A DNA stretch of 64,000 nucleotides, taken from NCBI RefSeq assembly GCF_036324505.1, contig NC_086349.1, positions 27,747,259-27,811,258 on the forward strand, given 5' to 3'. Under the pieces are notes generated by a model. That model worked only from the letters and a program-made list of their open reading frames with translations, was not told the origin of the DNA and did not search any database. Below are positions 31,490-42,990 of this stretch, piece by piece. Both the position numbers and the translations under genes were made by a program. The stretch's first letter is position 1. Each line of letters opens with the position of its first letter. Source of the stretch: Eleginops maclovinus (taxonomy: Eukaryota; Chordata; Actinopteri; Perciformes; Eleginopidae).

Positions 31490-32185
31490 GAGGAGGAGGA
31501 GGAGGAAGACTGGAAGTGCATTACAGCGAGACGTTTCATCACAGAAGTCTCCAAAAAATCAGGTGAAGATCATTCCCTTTTAGCCTCTTGTTGGAAGCGT
31601 TGAGAATAATTTAGGACTTTAAAATCATCTGTGATCTTAATTAGATTTCTGGTAGTGTTGCTGCCTTTTACCTGGCTGCTTTAAACCAGTAAATTAATAA
31701 AGAACATATTAAACAGCAGATGGGACGGGATGAGGAGGACTGGAAGTGCCTTACAGCGAGACGTTTCATCAAAGGAACTCAAAAAACGACAAGATATTTC
31801 CAGTTATTGTAAAGATGTCTCTTATTCCACTCCTTTTCTTAGCTGAGGATACTTTGAATTGTCTGTGATCTTAATTAGATGTATGGTAGTGTTGCTGCTG
31901 TTTACCTGGTTGCTTTTTAGAACAAGTAAAGCAATAATGAAATATAAAACAGCCGATGGGACGGGATGAGGACGTTTATTACAATATCTAAATAAACATC
32001 AAGATGATTCCCATTATTGCCAGAGAAGACGTCTCCATTTAGCCTCTTATTCCACAACTTGGGAATCATTTCGGACTTCTTAATACTTGTGATCTTAATT
32101 AGGTTTATTGTGTTGTTATTTTCCTGCCTGGTTGCTTTTCAAAACCAGTGAAATAAATAAGAACATATAAAAAGCAGTGAAATCA
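31490..32185. repeat. Three diverged tandem units of about 230 bp
   Basis: Units share GGGACGGGATGAGGA, CAGCGAGACGTTTCATCA, GTGATCTTAATTAG and TACCTGGNTGCTTT in the same order. The GTGATCTTAATTAG word is at about 31631, 31866 and 32089, so each unit keeps a homeodomain-type TAATTA core. Confidence 0.85.
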
Positions 32186-33149
32186 ACACCTGTATAAAGA
32201 CATTACCACTCACTATCATTATTGCTTTTGCACCAGGGCTGCACCATGTACAATTAAACACTGATAAAATATAAAAGATATTGCCATAAAGGAGGGATTG
32301 ATCATTTTTGCATTTAAAAAATATATTTTATGAGTTTATTTTGAGGCTCAGGATCTCTGCAGCGCCACAATCTTACATATTAAAAAATAACTCGCCATTT
32401 TGATGCATTTCAGATTATTGTGCAGCTGTTTTGCTCCGTATTATAACTAGATTACACTCACGGTATTATAAAATGGATTTTGTGACATTTCCAGGCCGAT
32501 TTCTCCTTTCTGGGACTCATGTATTGCCTGAGATTCGAGCATAAAGGGCCAGAAAGTGTCCCGTCACGAGGAAGACTCTGGTTTTTGGAAAACAGCGAGA
32601 GGGAGAGTATTTTAGTCGTTGCAATGGTTTCTTTTTATTGCCCTAAATCGACTGGAAACAGGACAGCTGTGATTGTTGTACATGTCAGTGGTCAGGTTAA
32701 GTTATTGCCATGAAAAACAAAATCCTGCATTCATTTAGTTGGAAGTCTTCTCCTAACACTGGCTCTGTACATTGTTCCTCTTTAAAAAACTAAGTCCCGC
32801 GGACCCTCTACAGTTTTCATGCATATAAACATTTTCTTTGAAGATCAGCAGCATCTTACAAGGTCAATGGATGTTCATCTTTTGAAATAATAAATAATAA
32901 ATACATGGTCATTAAATAAGCTTCAATAAATACACAAAAATAGTGAATAAATAAATAAAGTATTTACATGATAAATAAGATGGAGTGCATCTAAAGGTGG
33001 GCGGAGCTTAGAGCGACATATAAAAGAGAGACAAACAGAAGAATCTGACTTTGTAACTGAGGGTCCGGACGCGTCGCCCCTTCGTCCAAACCAGTTCAGA
33101 TTCAACCACCACCACTTCCACATCATGGACGTGTAAAGAGAGCATCAGT

Positions 33150-33740
33150 AATATCACGTCTGCTTACAAAGCGCGACAGAACACCAATACGGGCTAGCAT
33201 CTCCCATTGCAGTCAGAGCAAGTAGAAGCAATGCTACAGATACAGCGGCCAAGAGGAATGTTTACCGTCCTCTGAGTGTTGGAAAATGACAAAGTACATA
33301 AACTCAAATACTGTAGTTGTTTACAAAACGAGACAAACAAACACAATGATTTTGGCTATTTTTCAGACCGCCATGAACCAGTTAGCCCGGTAGCATCTCC
33401 CATTGCACTCAGTGAGCTATGCTGAAAAGATACAGTGGTCTGCGTCGAGAGGAATGTTTACCGTCCTCTGACAGTGTTGGAAAGGGACATGTACTCAAAT
33501 ACTGAACTGGTTTACAAAACGTGACCAACTCAAACACTATTTGAGCTGTTTGTCGGATCACTAAGAACCAGTTGGCCACGGTAGCATCTCCCATTGCAGT
33601 CAGTGCAAGGGTAGCTAAGCTAAAAGGATACAGCAGTCAAGAGGAATGTTTGCCGTCCTCTGACAGGTTGGAAAGGGACATGTACTCAAATACTGAACTG
33701 GTTTACAAAACGTGACAAACTATAAAACTAGCTATTAGGC
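33150..33740. repeat. Three diverged tandem units of about 192 bp
   Basis: Shared words in order are TAGCATCTCCCATTGCAGTCA, GATACAG, AGAGGAATGTTTACCGTCC and ACTCAAATACTG, then TTTACAAAACG. TAGCATCTCCC recurs at about 33196, 33390 and 33581. There is no coding capacity across units. Confidence 0.9.
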
Positions 33741-34683
33741 TACATGTTGTTAGCTAGTTCATCCTTCTTAAATCCAGGGGGAATTAGCATTTACTCGGCT
33801 CTGCATAACTGGGATCTTCCTTCAAACACTGCCCATATCATCTACTTCTAAAGCTGTCAGTCACATTTCGTGGGATGGAAACGCTGCGGCGACGCTCTGA
33901 TGCTTCGTCGATGCAGAAGTGGTCGTGGTTAAATCTGAACTGGTTTTGAAAGCTGACACGGTCCGGCCCCCCGCTGTGAGGTAACACTGGCTGCAGATCG
34001 TCTGTAAGACTGAAGCCACCATGGTGGAGGAAGAACAACGCGTTTCATTGCTATAGAGGAGTGGGCCGCACGTGGCACTTAATACAGCAGATCATTTGGC
34101 TCCAGCGTTTAGCCCCGTCCCTACGTCGCACGATGAATGAGTGACGACCTGTTCAACAGGTTAGTTTAATCCAGTGACCTATGGCCTTATGTATATAGCT
34201 TATTTAAATTTTCATTTTGAATACCCACAGTTACAAAGATGCTTCAGATCGACGAGGGATAATAAGCACAGAAAAATAAATTTAGAAAAATCAAATAGAA
34301 AAATAACATCCGTTGAATTGAAACACTGAGTGGAAAAAAGGGCTTTTTACTTTTTCTAAATGATCTCCCTTTTTTTTTGCAAATACTGTCATAGTTCACA
34401 TTTGTCATAAAAAGTCCGTGTTGGCAGTTGCAAAAGAATTCAATTCTTAGCAAATAAAAAGCAGCATAAAAATACAAGAGGTCATTTTGTCTCTAGAAAA
34501 CAGAGGAACTGTTAGTCCTTTTTTACGCTTTTTTTTGTCCTTTTTCTCATTACTATTTGCTATAAAATATCAGGAATCTAAATATTATTACTATTGATAT
34601 CAATATCATTATAGTCATTGATAAAAATTCACATGCCAGGCCTCGTATATAATTGTGTGTGTGCACACGTGCGTACATTACGT

Positions 34684-34785
34684 GTGTGTGTGTGTGTGTG
34701 TGTGTGTTGTGTTTGTGTTTGTGTTTGTGTTTGCATACATGTCTGTGTGTGTGTTTACATGAACCCACGTCCGCGCGCGCGTGTG
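34684..34785. repeat. Interrupted GT-rich microsatellite
   Basis: GT runs alternate with TTTGTG and a CGCGCGCG patch, forming a Z-DNA-prone segment 3' of scrt2. Confidence 0.93.
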
Positions 34786-35260
34786 TGTGCACTACCATCT
34801 ACAGTCTGTAGGGGGAAGGTTGTCTGATTGTAGTTTCTGTGGACGATTAGCTACTGTGCAGGGAAGAAATCCAGCATCTTTTGAAATTGTCTTTGCCATA
34901 ATCATCAGAGTTTCTTCACGTTAATCTCAGTGAAAATATTGCTTTCTAAAAAAAGGGAAGGAAAAAAGGCATGGAGGGCAGAGTGAGCGGGTTATTGGTT
35001 TCGAACCGACAGCTAGTCTGTTCGCCAGCTCAGAGAGTCCTATAGTGAACCAGGACATTCAGAACATACCACCAGGTTTTATGATGGAAATGTAAAGTTT
35101 CTTGGCCGATCTGGACAGTGTCGCAGTGGGGGGTTACTGAAGGTGCTGAACCCATTTCTGACAATTACAGGATCAAAAATGGAAGTTTTAACCAAGTGTC
35201 CATATCTGAAGTCTCTGTGGACGGATTTTGATCAAATTTTGGGTCGACTTTGAATTTTGA

Positions 35261-35266
35261 TTTATT
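35261..35266 (-). terminator. scrt2: Candidate polyadenylation signal of scrt2
   Basis: AATAAA on the minus strand lies about 190 bases downstream of the scrt2 stop. Other AATAAA words lie further on, so the 3' UTR may be longer. Confidence 0.4.
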
Positions 35267-35455
35267 AGGAAAATGTTCCACTGTAGAGATAATCTTGGGC
35301 TCTCTATATCTAATGGTCGTGGTAGTCACAATCAGGGGGGGGCCTGCACTATACATTTCTAACATAAAACTTTGGGGTACTCTGTTACATTTCCCGGTTT
35401 GCAGTGCTGGCAACTAGACGAAGCTGGGGTTCAGGTTCAGCTTCCTCAGCGCAGT

Positions 35456-36264
35456 TTAGTTTTCTGATCCGGAGTCGTCGTCTTCGTCCGCGGAGCCCTT
35501 GAAGCAAGCCGACTCGTAGTGCTTGTTCAGGTAGGACTTGAGGGCGAAGGTCTTATTGCAGCGCTTGCATCGGTAGTGCTTGAAGGCAGAGTGTGTTTGC
35601 ATGTGAGCGCGGAGGTTCGAGCGGTCGGCGAAGGCTTTGCCACAGTGTGCGCAGGCAAAGGGCTTCTCCCCCGTGTGGGACCGCATGTGACCCTGCAGCA
35701 GCCACGGCCGGCTGAAGGCCTTGCTGCACACGTCGCACTTGTGCTTGAGGTCGTGGGTGAGGATGTGCATGGCCAGCGCCGGCATGGACACGTACACCTT
35801 GTTGCAGGTGGGACACTTGCGGGCCATCTTGCTGTCCAGGCTGCGGTGCGTCTGCTTGTGTCGGCTGAGGTTGGAAGACGTGGCGTACGTCTTTCCGCAC
35901 TCGTTGCAGGAGTGGCGAGCCGTTCCCGTTCCCGTTCCCTTCTCCGTGGTGCCGCCGTTAGCGCTGCTGCTCCTCGAGCCGCCGCCGCGACTTTCCGAGT
36001 CCGCCTTCCGCCTGGAGCGCCCGTCGGAGATGAAGAAGGCATCCATGGTGTAACCCTCGTCCAGCGCCTCCGACTCGCCGCTGTAGAAGCCGCTGGCCGT
36101 CATGCCGGACTGCGGGCTGTCGGGCTGCTTCAGGTCGGGGTCGCAGTACTCCTCGCCGCCGCTCACCTGCGAGTACAGTGGGTCGGACACCGGCGACGCC
36201 AGCTTGTGCTCCATCTTCTTCTCCGCCGTGTATACGGATGGAGTGATGTAGTCCTGGATGTAGC
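35456..36264 (-). CDS. scrt2: Scratch 2 zinc-finger repressor, main exon (exon 2)
   Basis: Scratch proteins are Snail-superfamily repressors that bind CAACAGGTG E-boxes in post-mitotic neurons. The exon follows a CTCTCTCTCAG acceptor; its first two bases complete a Gly codon with exon 1. It encodes the Scratch box ([19 protein letters not shown]), then five C2H2 fingers: [40 protein letters not shown] and [10 protein letters not shown]. The last finger ends HYESAC, a C2HC form typical of the family. The linker THRSLDS and TGEKPF are intact. The acidic end is [10 protein letters not shown]. The EEYCDP and [11 protein letters not shown] sequences fit SCRT2 better than SCRT1, and linkage to srxn1 and tcf15 supports this. 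The protein totals 326 residues. Confidence 0.97.
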
Positions 36265-37189
36265 CTGAGAGAGAGACACATGTGGTGGAACTTTTGGTTA
36301 GAGAAACGACCACATGATTCACAAGTCATAATACACAGCAGCGCTAGCATTCATTTAGTCATTGATTTGGTTCAGAGAAGCGGTAATTCAAAGCTGTTAT
36401 TGAATCCAACAGGTCCATCATCATCCGTCCATCAAACCACCAGGAAACTGCATTTTTCTGTATAAATACTTCACTTTACTCCTAACAGCATCTCTAATTA
36501 TGAAAATACAACGCTCAATGTAAGACAGGCTGAGCACACTAACGAGAAAATGCATTCATAACAATTCAAACCACACCCTGGAAACATACAGACCATCTGA
36601 GCAGAACCACAGCTAACCGTCCCATCATATAACAGAGAGCGAGCAGCTGACCACTGCTACCCATAAATCCTCTTAGACATTATCTCAACATTCCCATGAA
36701 ACCATAATACCCTCCAGTCCCTAACCATTTGCACATCCACAATAAATACAATTGGACAGAGTAAAAGGCAATCAGAGTGGAAGACTAGATAATATATAAA
36801 TGATTACATGATGGATTGACACACAAACAGCCCCAGTTGGCCGGGCGTTGTGACGGATAAGGACACGGTGACATGCCGGTGATTACATGATTATGGTGTT
36901 GGATGATTGCCCCGCATACAAAGACTGAGTGGCACCGCTGAGCTAATTGCATTTTTTTCCAGAACTCACAGGTTCACAATAGTGCAGTGATGCAGGGAAA
37001 CATGTCGCGCTGGATAATAGCTCATCAAAGCAGGAAGATGCATATTAAAGCCGCTCGCATTGATTACACCTTATTCTCCATTTACAGCGTGTCAGCCCTG
37101 CCGGTCTGAGGCCGTGAGAGCTCAAAGGAAGCTCGTGTTTCTCCTCTAACTGCAACTAACCTGATCATTATTCAAGATTAAAGGGGAAA

Positions 37190-37835
37190 TAGTGAACACG
37201 TCCTTCCTAGTTCTCAAAAACCAAGATGATGCCTTCACATGTGTTGATTAGTCATTCCAAAACCACAAAATATTCACTTTAATGCGATTCAAAACGACAG
37301 AAGCGGGGATCAGTTGACCCATCGTTGCACCTCTTGTACTTCTTCTACTTTACTTGTGCAATGCTTTTTTTTATATGTGACACCAACAGAACAGGGTGCT
37401 TATTAATGCCAAACAATGCTCGATCAAACTCTGAAACAGGATCTGATTCTTTTCAACATAAAACCGTCTACAAGATGTCAGAGAAATTGTGAAAAAGTCC
37501 TTCCTAGTTTCTCAGAATCCCAGATCGCGTCGGTAAATGTCTTGATACTCATTAAAACCAGCAGATATTCACTTCAATATAAAAAAGGTAGTCTGGATTT
37601 TAAAATAGTGGGGGATCAGTTGACCCATCGCTGCACCTCTTCTACTTCCTGTACCTTAGTTTTGCACGGTTTTTTATACGTCACACCAACAGGACAGGGT
37701 GCATACGAATGCTCGTTTCAACTTTGATCATTTTCAAGATAAAACCGTCTACAAGATGTCAGAGAAATTGTGAAAAATGTCCTCCCTAGTTTCTCAGAAT
37801 CCCAGATCTACTCACTAAATGTGTTGAGTCTAAAT
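37190..37835. repeat. Diverged tandem duplication of about 290 bp in scrt2 intron
   Basis: Two full units and a partial third share AAACCGTCTACAAGATGTCAG, GGATCAGTTGACCCATCG, TGCACCTCTT and ACACCAACAGNACAGGGTGC. Anchors are at about 37312 and 37617, and 37463 and 37745. Confidence 0.9.
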
Positions 37836-38411
37836 AGCTGAGTTTTCGTTGCACCTCGACTCTTTAACCTTGTGTCTACAGATGTCTTTTTGTGGGTTCA
37901 TACGTCACACACAACAGGTTGCAGCTCTGATTTAAAGCTCTCTATGTTTTGTGTTTTTGCTGCAAACAACCGGTTTCCTGGACCAGGTGATCGCGTCCCA
38001 ACATGGTGCAGGATGTCAGGCTGCGAGGCACAGAGCACCACGGCTGATTTAAAATGGCACAGAGCATGGTTTCACAGAGATATATCTCCGCTGGCATGCC
38101 TTTCCCTTCCCTCCGAAGCGGCCCCTTCAGTGCCAGAGCAGCTAAAAGGCTTGCTGGCAGCTGAATGCATGCAAACACAAGTCGATACGGAGCTGACTTA
38201 ATGCTCAATGCATCCTATACCTGCGGGGCTGAAACTCTGTCGGCTGAACAGAAGTGTAAAACTAGTTGGGAGGAATAAAAGCCATTCCTGAGCGCCGTGT
38301 GCAGCAAGCGGTGGAAACGAGCTATCGACGTCTGTGTAATGAAAGTCTAAGTTTCGGACTGATCGATAATCAAATGTAAAACTGTGCAGCTGCTAGAGAG
38401 CGGGGGGAAAG

Positions 38412-38413
38412 AG

Positions 38414-38459
<46 letters not shown>
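38412..38459. repeat. (CA)n microsatellite
   Basis: A short pure CA tract in scrt2 intron 1. Confidence 0.97.
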
Positions 38460-38461
<2 letters not shown>

Positions 38462-38588
38462 AGAGCGTGCTTCAGGCATGCTAATGTATTGTTTCGTGGA
38501 GGGGGGGGGTCACCTGCCTGCAGTTCAAGTGCCTTCAAGAAAACAGGCCATTAAGAAATCCAGTGAAGTGCTCTCCTACTACTCTGCT

Positions 38589-38589
38589 C

Positions 38590-38627
<38 letters not shown>

Positions 38628-38628
38628 A

Positions 38629-38705
<77 letters not shown>
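38589..38705. repeat. (CA)n microsatellite with CACT interruptions
   Basis: A CA tract with two CACT interruptions near its left end, in scrt2 intron 1. Confidence 0.97.
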
Positions 38706-38710
<5 letters not shown>

Positions 38711-38839
38711 TGATTTGAACCGTGCAGGTGGTGTGTGTCCAAAGGAAGGAGAAACTATTAATACTGTCTTTAAAAACTCAAACTAAATTCCTGCAGCTTC
38801 ACCTCGATCCACCTGGTCTACCTTCACAATATGCATGTT

Positions 38840-39000
38840 TCATATTCAAATTCAAAAGCTTTATCGTCACACACACTAACTACGGTGCAGGTATGGCAGT
38901 GAAAGTCCCACGCTCCTCCGACAAGGCAACATAAATATATATAAGATTTAAAGCAATACAGTTGTGCCAGTAATGCACAAAAAGTGAACTGTATAGATGT
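38840..39000 (+). mobile_element. Retroposon 3' end-like fragment
   Basis: ATTCAAAAGCTTTATCGTCAC followed by GGCAGTGAAAGTCCCACGCTC and a TAAATATATATAAG tail resembles the TTTATTGTCA-type 3' ends common in fish. Family uncertain. Confidence 0.45.
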
Positions 39001-40624
39001 TAATGAATAAACACAATCAGCTAAGTAATGCAGGGGATAGTGCAGGTGATGGAGTAAATGCAGGAGTCTGTTTACATGTAAATAGATAAATAACAGAGTG
39101 TGGAATAAAATACTGTTTATTGTAGTAAGATAGGTAGGTACTAAGAGGAAAGACAGCTATTCAGAGGAGTATCTGAACACTGAAACACACAGAGGGAACG
39201 AGAGCACGCTCTAATATCTCTATAACGTACTGAAGTTTTTACATCTAGAAATGGTGTGTAAAAGCTTGAAATTGGAAGTGAAATGCATCCAGTTTAATAA
39301 ATGTGTTGCCGTGTTTTCTGAATGAACGCGGCGTTGTTTACTATCTTCCGCCAGCCAAGGTCAGACTGCTGTATCAGCCTCTCCGGCTCATAGGCTCATG
39401 GCTGCTCTAATGCAAAGTAAGCATGTAATTAATGGAGCCTCTCAGCCTCCCCTCTTTGTTGTTCCACAGACACTCAAGTCAAATGTCTCCACAAAGAGGG
39501 GGGGGGGGGTGCACGGAAAATCTCCCCGCTCGGCAAGAAGTGCTGATGTGAGGCTTTTTCAGCCACGCTCTCATTTCTTTTATTTCCCTCTCTGCCTTTT
39601 TTATTTTATTTCTCGGGGAGCACGGGGAGAAAAAAAAAGGTCCTTTTGTTCAAATTAAATGGCTTTTGTCAACATCGATGTAGTGCCTTGGTTTTACTGC
39701 GATAATGCTTATTGTTCACGGGGACAAAAGGTTTAGGAACAATGGGAAGTGAGAATAAGTATTTAATGAGTAAATTGTGCAGAAGGAGGAAATATATATT
39801 TAGAGAAAGCATGTTTTTATTTCTCTCCAGATGTTTTAATCCTGCAGCTTGTTGTTGGATAACAGGTGGGCATGTTCACAGCACTATGGACCTCTCTGTG
39901 TGAATGCACAATCCTTTATGTGCAGTCAAATGTACATATATTGCACTCTGCAAATAGGATAAAAGACACTCACAATATACAATTCATGCACACAAAAAGA
40001 GGGAAATTGCATCTCAAAGTAGCTGTCTTTATAGAAGTGCAGAGTGGTTGTTCTTCCACTGGTTTGGGTCCTCTGACAGATGAGTTGTATTAAAGATAAA
40101 TCATTTACTGCACGTTAAAACAAGGTGAGAGGAAGAAGGACCCCTGAGGCTTAATAATGCATAATAATATCTCAACAAAGGCATCCTGCAGCTGCCTCTT
40201 CTCATTTCTGCTCGTCCTTCCTGCACTGTTTGTATGGTTTTACGTCTTGTATATGTTCATGTTGCATGTTTGGAGGAGCCCGGGACTCCAGACCCCCCCT
40301 GCAGCTCCTCTGAGTCCCTGCATCACACGGCCCTTTAAACGTGGCCACAAAATGGAAGCTTTAAATCTCAGCGTGTGTTGACCACAGTGCAGCTATGTGC
40401 CTCTTCCTTTATATTTACTGTACTCTCTCTGTGTCACATGACCTGCCTCCACTGCTGCCCCAAGCATTTTTTGACTCCTTTTTCGACTCCCACCCCCACC
40501 CGGCAGCTCTATACTGTACAGTGTGTTGATGTCTCTCGTGGCGGCGATAGGCCTGCACGGCTGAAACTCTAACCCCTGCTAGTTTTCAAATGCCCGGAAG
40601 CGAGAGAAAGATGTAGTGCAGCGA

Positions 40625-40649
40625 TGGGGATGGGGGTGGGGGTGGGGGA
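40625..40649 (+). other. G-quadruplex motif in scrt2 intron 1
   Basis: Four G-runs of 4-5 bases separated by AT or T satisfy the G3+N1-7 rule. It lies about 950 bases downstream of the predicted scrt2 start site, on the template strand. Confidence 0.6.
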
Positions 40650-41094
40650 GGCTGTGCACGCTCCATTTGGACGGGGGAAGAGAGGGGGGGAGCCGTGATG
40701 GGGAAGTCAAGGACAATAACAGCTAAGGACAAATGCATCATCCGATACTCATCTCTCATATTCATGAATCTTTTAGTCCGGAGATGGTCGGAGGATGTGT
40801 GTGTGTGTGCATCAGCAGCAGCCGGACCGATACGTAACTCTCACACACACGTTTTGTTCCCTATTTACATAAGCTAATCCGCGGCGCTGACCTGGATTGT
40901 GTCTGTCCTTCGCCAGAGTCAAAAAACAAAAGTCTGGGAGCAGGGAGGTGGGGGTGGGGTGCAACCGGAGGGGATTATCCCAAAAAATCTGTAACATCTC
41001 ACACTAATTCACACAGAAATGTCACCCCGGCACACAAACAAAAGAGGCTGCCGTTATCTGTTCAACGTGAAACACGGGAGGGATTCACACTCAC

Positions 41095-41266
41095 CATTCT
41101 CACTGAGCCGGACCCCGAGGCTGGTCACCGAGTCTGTGATGGAGCGGGCGAAAGTGTAGGAGTCGTCCAGGTGGTGGTGGTGGTGGTGGTGGTGATGGGA
41201 CGTGGCCACATTGGACGAAGAGAAATCATCAAGCTTGATCTTCTTCACCAAAAATGAGCGGGGCAT
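41095..41266 (-). CDS. scrt2: Scratch 2, SNAG-domain exon (exon 1)
   Basis: The exon starts with the SNAG repressor tag MPRSFLVKK, which recruits LSD1/CoREST-type corepressors in the Snail/Gfi family, followed by IKLDDFSSS. A run of nine His codons (one CAT, eight CAC) follows at residues 24-32. That His run has no counterpart in the mammalian protein as I recall it and lies on a GGT trinucleotide tract, so its length may vary. The exon ends LSENG in phase 1 at a GTGAGT donor and joins 36264. Start choice is certain because SNAG must be N-terminal. Confidence 0.97.
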
Positions 41267-41610
41267 GTTTCAATGGATAAAAAAAACACAGAGCCGAGAA
41301 AAACGCATGAGAGTAGAAAAGGAAGAAGACCCTCGGAGGAAGCACACGGCCGGACGGTATAATCCTTAATGTGGAGACCAGAAAACATGAGATAAGAAAG
41401 AAAATGGAAACCAGAGGCTGACGGCGACGCTGTGCGAGACTCTCTGCCTCCCCCAGCTTCCCCCCGGAAAAATAAAAAAATAAAAAATAGCGGCGATCCT
41501 GTTCAGCACTGGATAGCTCCTGTGATGCAGCAGCTTCAGGGTGAGGAGGGAGACAGACAGAGAGGAGGGAGAGACTCTGTCAGACTAGCTGAGATCAGCA
41601 ATCACGCCAG

Positions 41611-41618
41611 CCTTTATA
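41611..41618 (-). promoter_or_regulatory. scrt2: TATA-like box of scrt2
   Basis: TATAAAGG on the minus strand lies 345 bases upstream of the ATG. A start near 41580 would give a 5' UTR of about 315 bases with purine-rich patches. No better TATA-like word is nearby. Confidence 0.5.
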
Positions 41619-41954
41619 TGGGGGAGGCAGGGGGGAGATCAGGTGGTGCTGCGAAATGGAGCTGCTTAGCTTTAATCCATCAAATGTCCCCGGGGACACA
41701 CATCAAATTACTACTGAACCGTCTGTGCATTCAGACAGAGGAGAAAGAACACAGCCAGACCCCCCCACTGCTGCTGCTCCCCCTTTACCTCCCCTTCCCT
41801 CCCCTCTCATGCTCCGTGCTCGGAGGAGGAGGAGGAAGAGAGGCAGGACAATGGAGATGTGGATGAGAGCACATTCAGTGTCCTGTCCCCCATTGTTTTC
41901 AGATGAAGTGGCTCAGTTTATGTTTGCTGCCTCCCGCTCGTCCCTGGGTTTCCT

Positions 41955-42290
41955 CCAGAGGTGGCAAAAGTACTCTGATAGAAGTACTTTAGAACTAATG
42001 GAATTAATGCTTTTGCACAGTTTAGAAGTACACAAACATCCCAGAGAACATGCTGGGAGAGGCTTTGGGCTGAAAACCTCTCCTTTAATGAAGTTAGAAA
42101 TCACAGTTTTTATAAAACTCGAGATCAATATAGAAGTATTAGCATCAAATATACTTAAAGTACCACAAGACTATTATTTTGCAGACTCAAACTATATATA
42201 TATTATAAGTACAAGTACCTCAAAAGTAGAGTACTTTACTTTTGTACTTTATACTCACTACATTTCACTTGAATTTAACTAGAGCACTAC
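41955..42290 (+). repeat. Family Y repeat copy upstream of scrt2
   Basis: CAGAGGTGGCAAAAGTACTC at one end, GTACAAGTACCTCAAAAGTA inside and TACTTTATACTCACTACATT at the other match the family. This is the most complete copy in the window. Confidence 0.7.
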
Positions 42291-42635
42291 GATGTATGAT
42301 CCCTGCTCCACAGCTGACTTCACTCATTTATATTTGGTTTAATATTCCCTTCCTGAATAATATCCTGCTTTATTTTGTGTACTCATTTTATCCTCACGGT
42401 ATTCTCTACTCTAATGCAGTTTCATTTCTATTTCAATCTACTCGCTTTATTTCTATTTATTTTAATGCCTGGGATCAATAAATGATATCTATTATTATGG
42501 ATGGAAAACACCTGGCAAAGGTAAAGACAGTTGCAGAAATCAGAATGTAAAACACGTAAATGGATCACTAATTACATTCCAGTGATGAACGTTATTCTCA
42601 GTATCTCTCTCTGAATTGAACTGGTTTCCAGCTCG
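42291..42635. other. AT-rich DNA with a retroposon tail
   Basis: GCCTGGGATCAATAAATGAT near 42466-42486 resembles the tail seen at 19780. Nothing else is recognised. Confidence 0.4.
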
Positions 42636-42668
42636 GTTCAGGTTCAGGTTCAGGTTCAGGTTCAGGTT
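42632..42668 (+). repeat. GGTTCA hexamer repeat
   Basis: About six tandem copies of GGTTCA, resembling nuclear-receptor half-sites (AGGTCA) in a direct repeat without spacer. Confidence 0.9.
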
Positions 42669-42724
42669 ATGCATTCACTAGGAGGGCGTTTAGACAGAAC
42701 CCTGTTTTGGTTTGCAGGTTAAAG

Positions 42725-42990
42725 ACAAGGGATCTACAACACGGTGGCGACTGTGCCTGCGAGGGAGTTCGGTCGTCTGGGGGTTCGATCCCAGCCCGAG
42801 CAGTCAACATGTCGATGTATCCTTGGGCAAGATGCCTAACCCCGATTTGCTGCCGATGGCCAACGGTGTATGAATGTGTGTGAAAGGTAGTTAGTGAGGT
42901 AGTTTGGTACCATGTAGTATGTAAAGCGCTTTGAGGTCGAAAAGACTGGATAAAGCGCTTTATAAGTCCATTTACCGTTTAACACAAGAT
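42725..42990 (+). mobile_element. tRNA-derived SINE
   Basis: Box B-like GGTTCGATCCCAGCC is followed by TCCTTGGGCAAGATGCCTAA, CGGTGTATGAATGTGTGTGA and TAAAGCGCTTTGAGGTCGAA. It ends in a TATAAGTCCATTTACCGTTT tail. This order is characteristic of a very abundant teleost SINE. It lies about 1.5 kb upstream of scrt2. Confidence 0.85.

Larger units (their letters stand above)
36265..41094 (-). other. scrt2 intron 1
   Basis: A 4.8-kb phase-1 intron with GTGAGT donor and CTCTCAG acceptor. It contains a tandem repeat (37190-37835), two CA tracts, a retroposon tail and a G-quadruplex motif. High-complexity blocks at about 36800-37130 and 39310-39480 include homeodomain-like words (GATTACATGATTATGG, ATGTAATTAATGG) that could be enhancers. 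Confidence 0.8.

Noticed and set aside
35519..36268. Plus-strand 249-codon frame opposite scrt2
   Set aside because: A shadow of the GC-rich zinc-finger exon; composition follows the complementary codons.
35527..36350. Two further minus-strand frames over scrt2
   Set aside because: Alternative frames of the same exon; the zinc fingers define the true frame.
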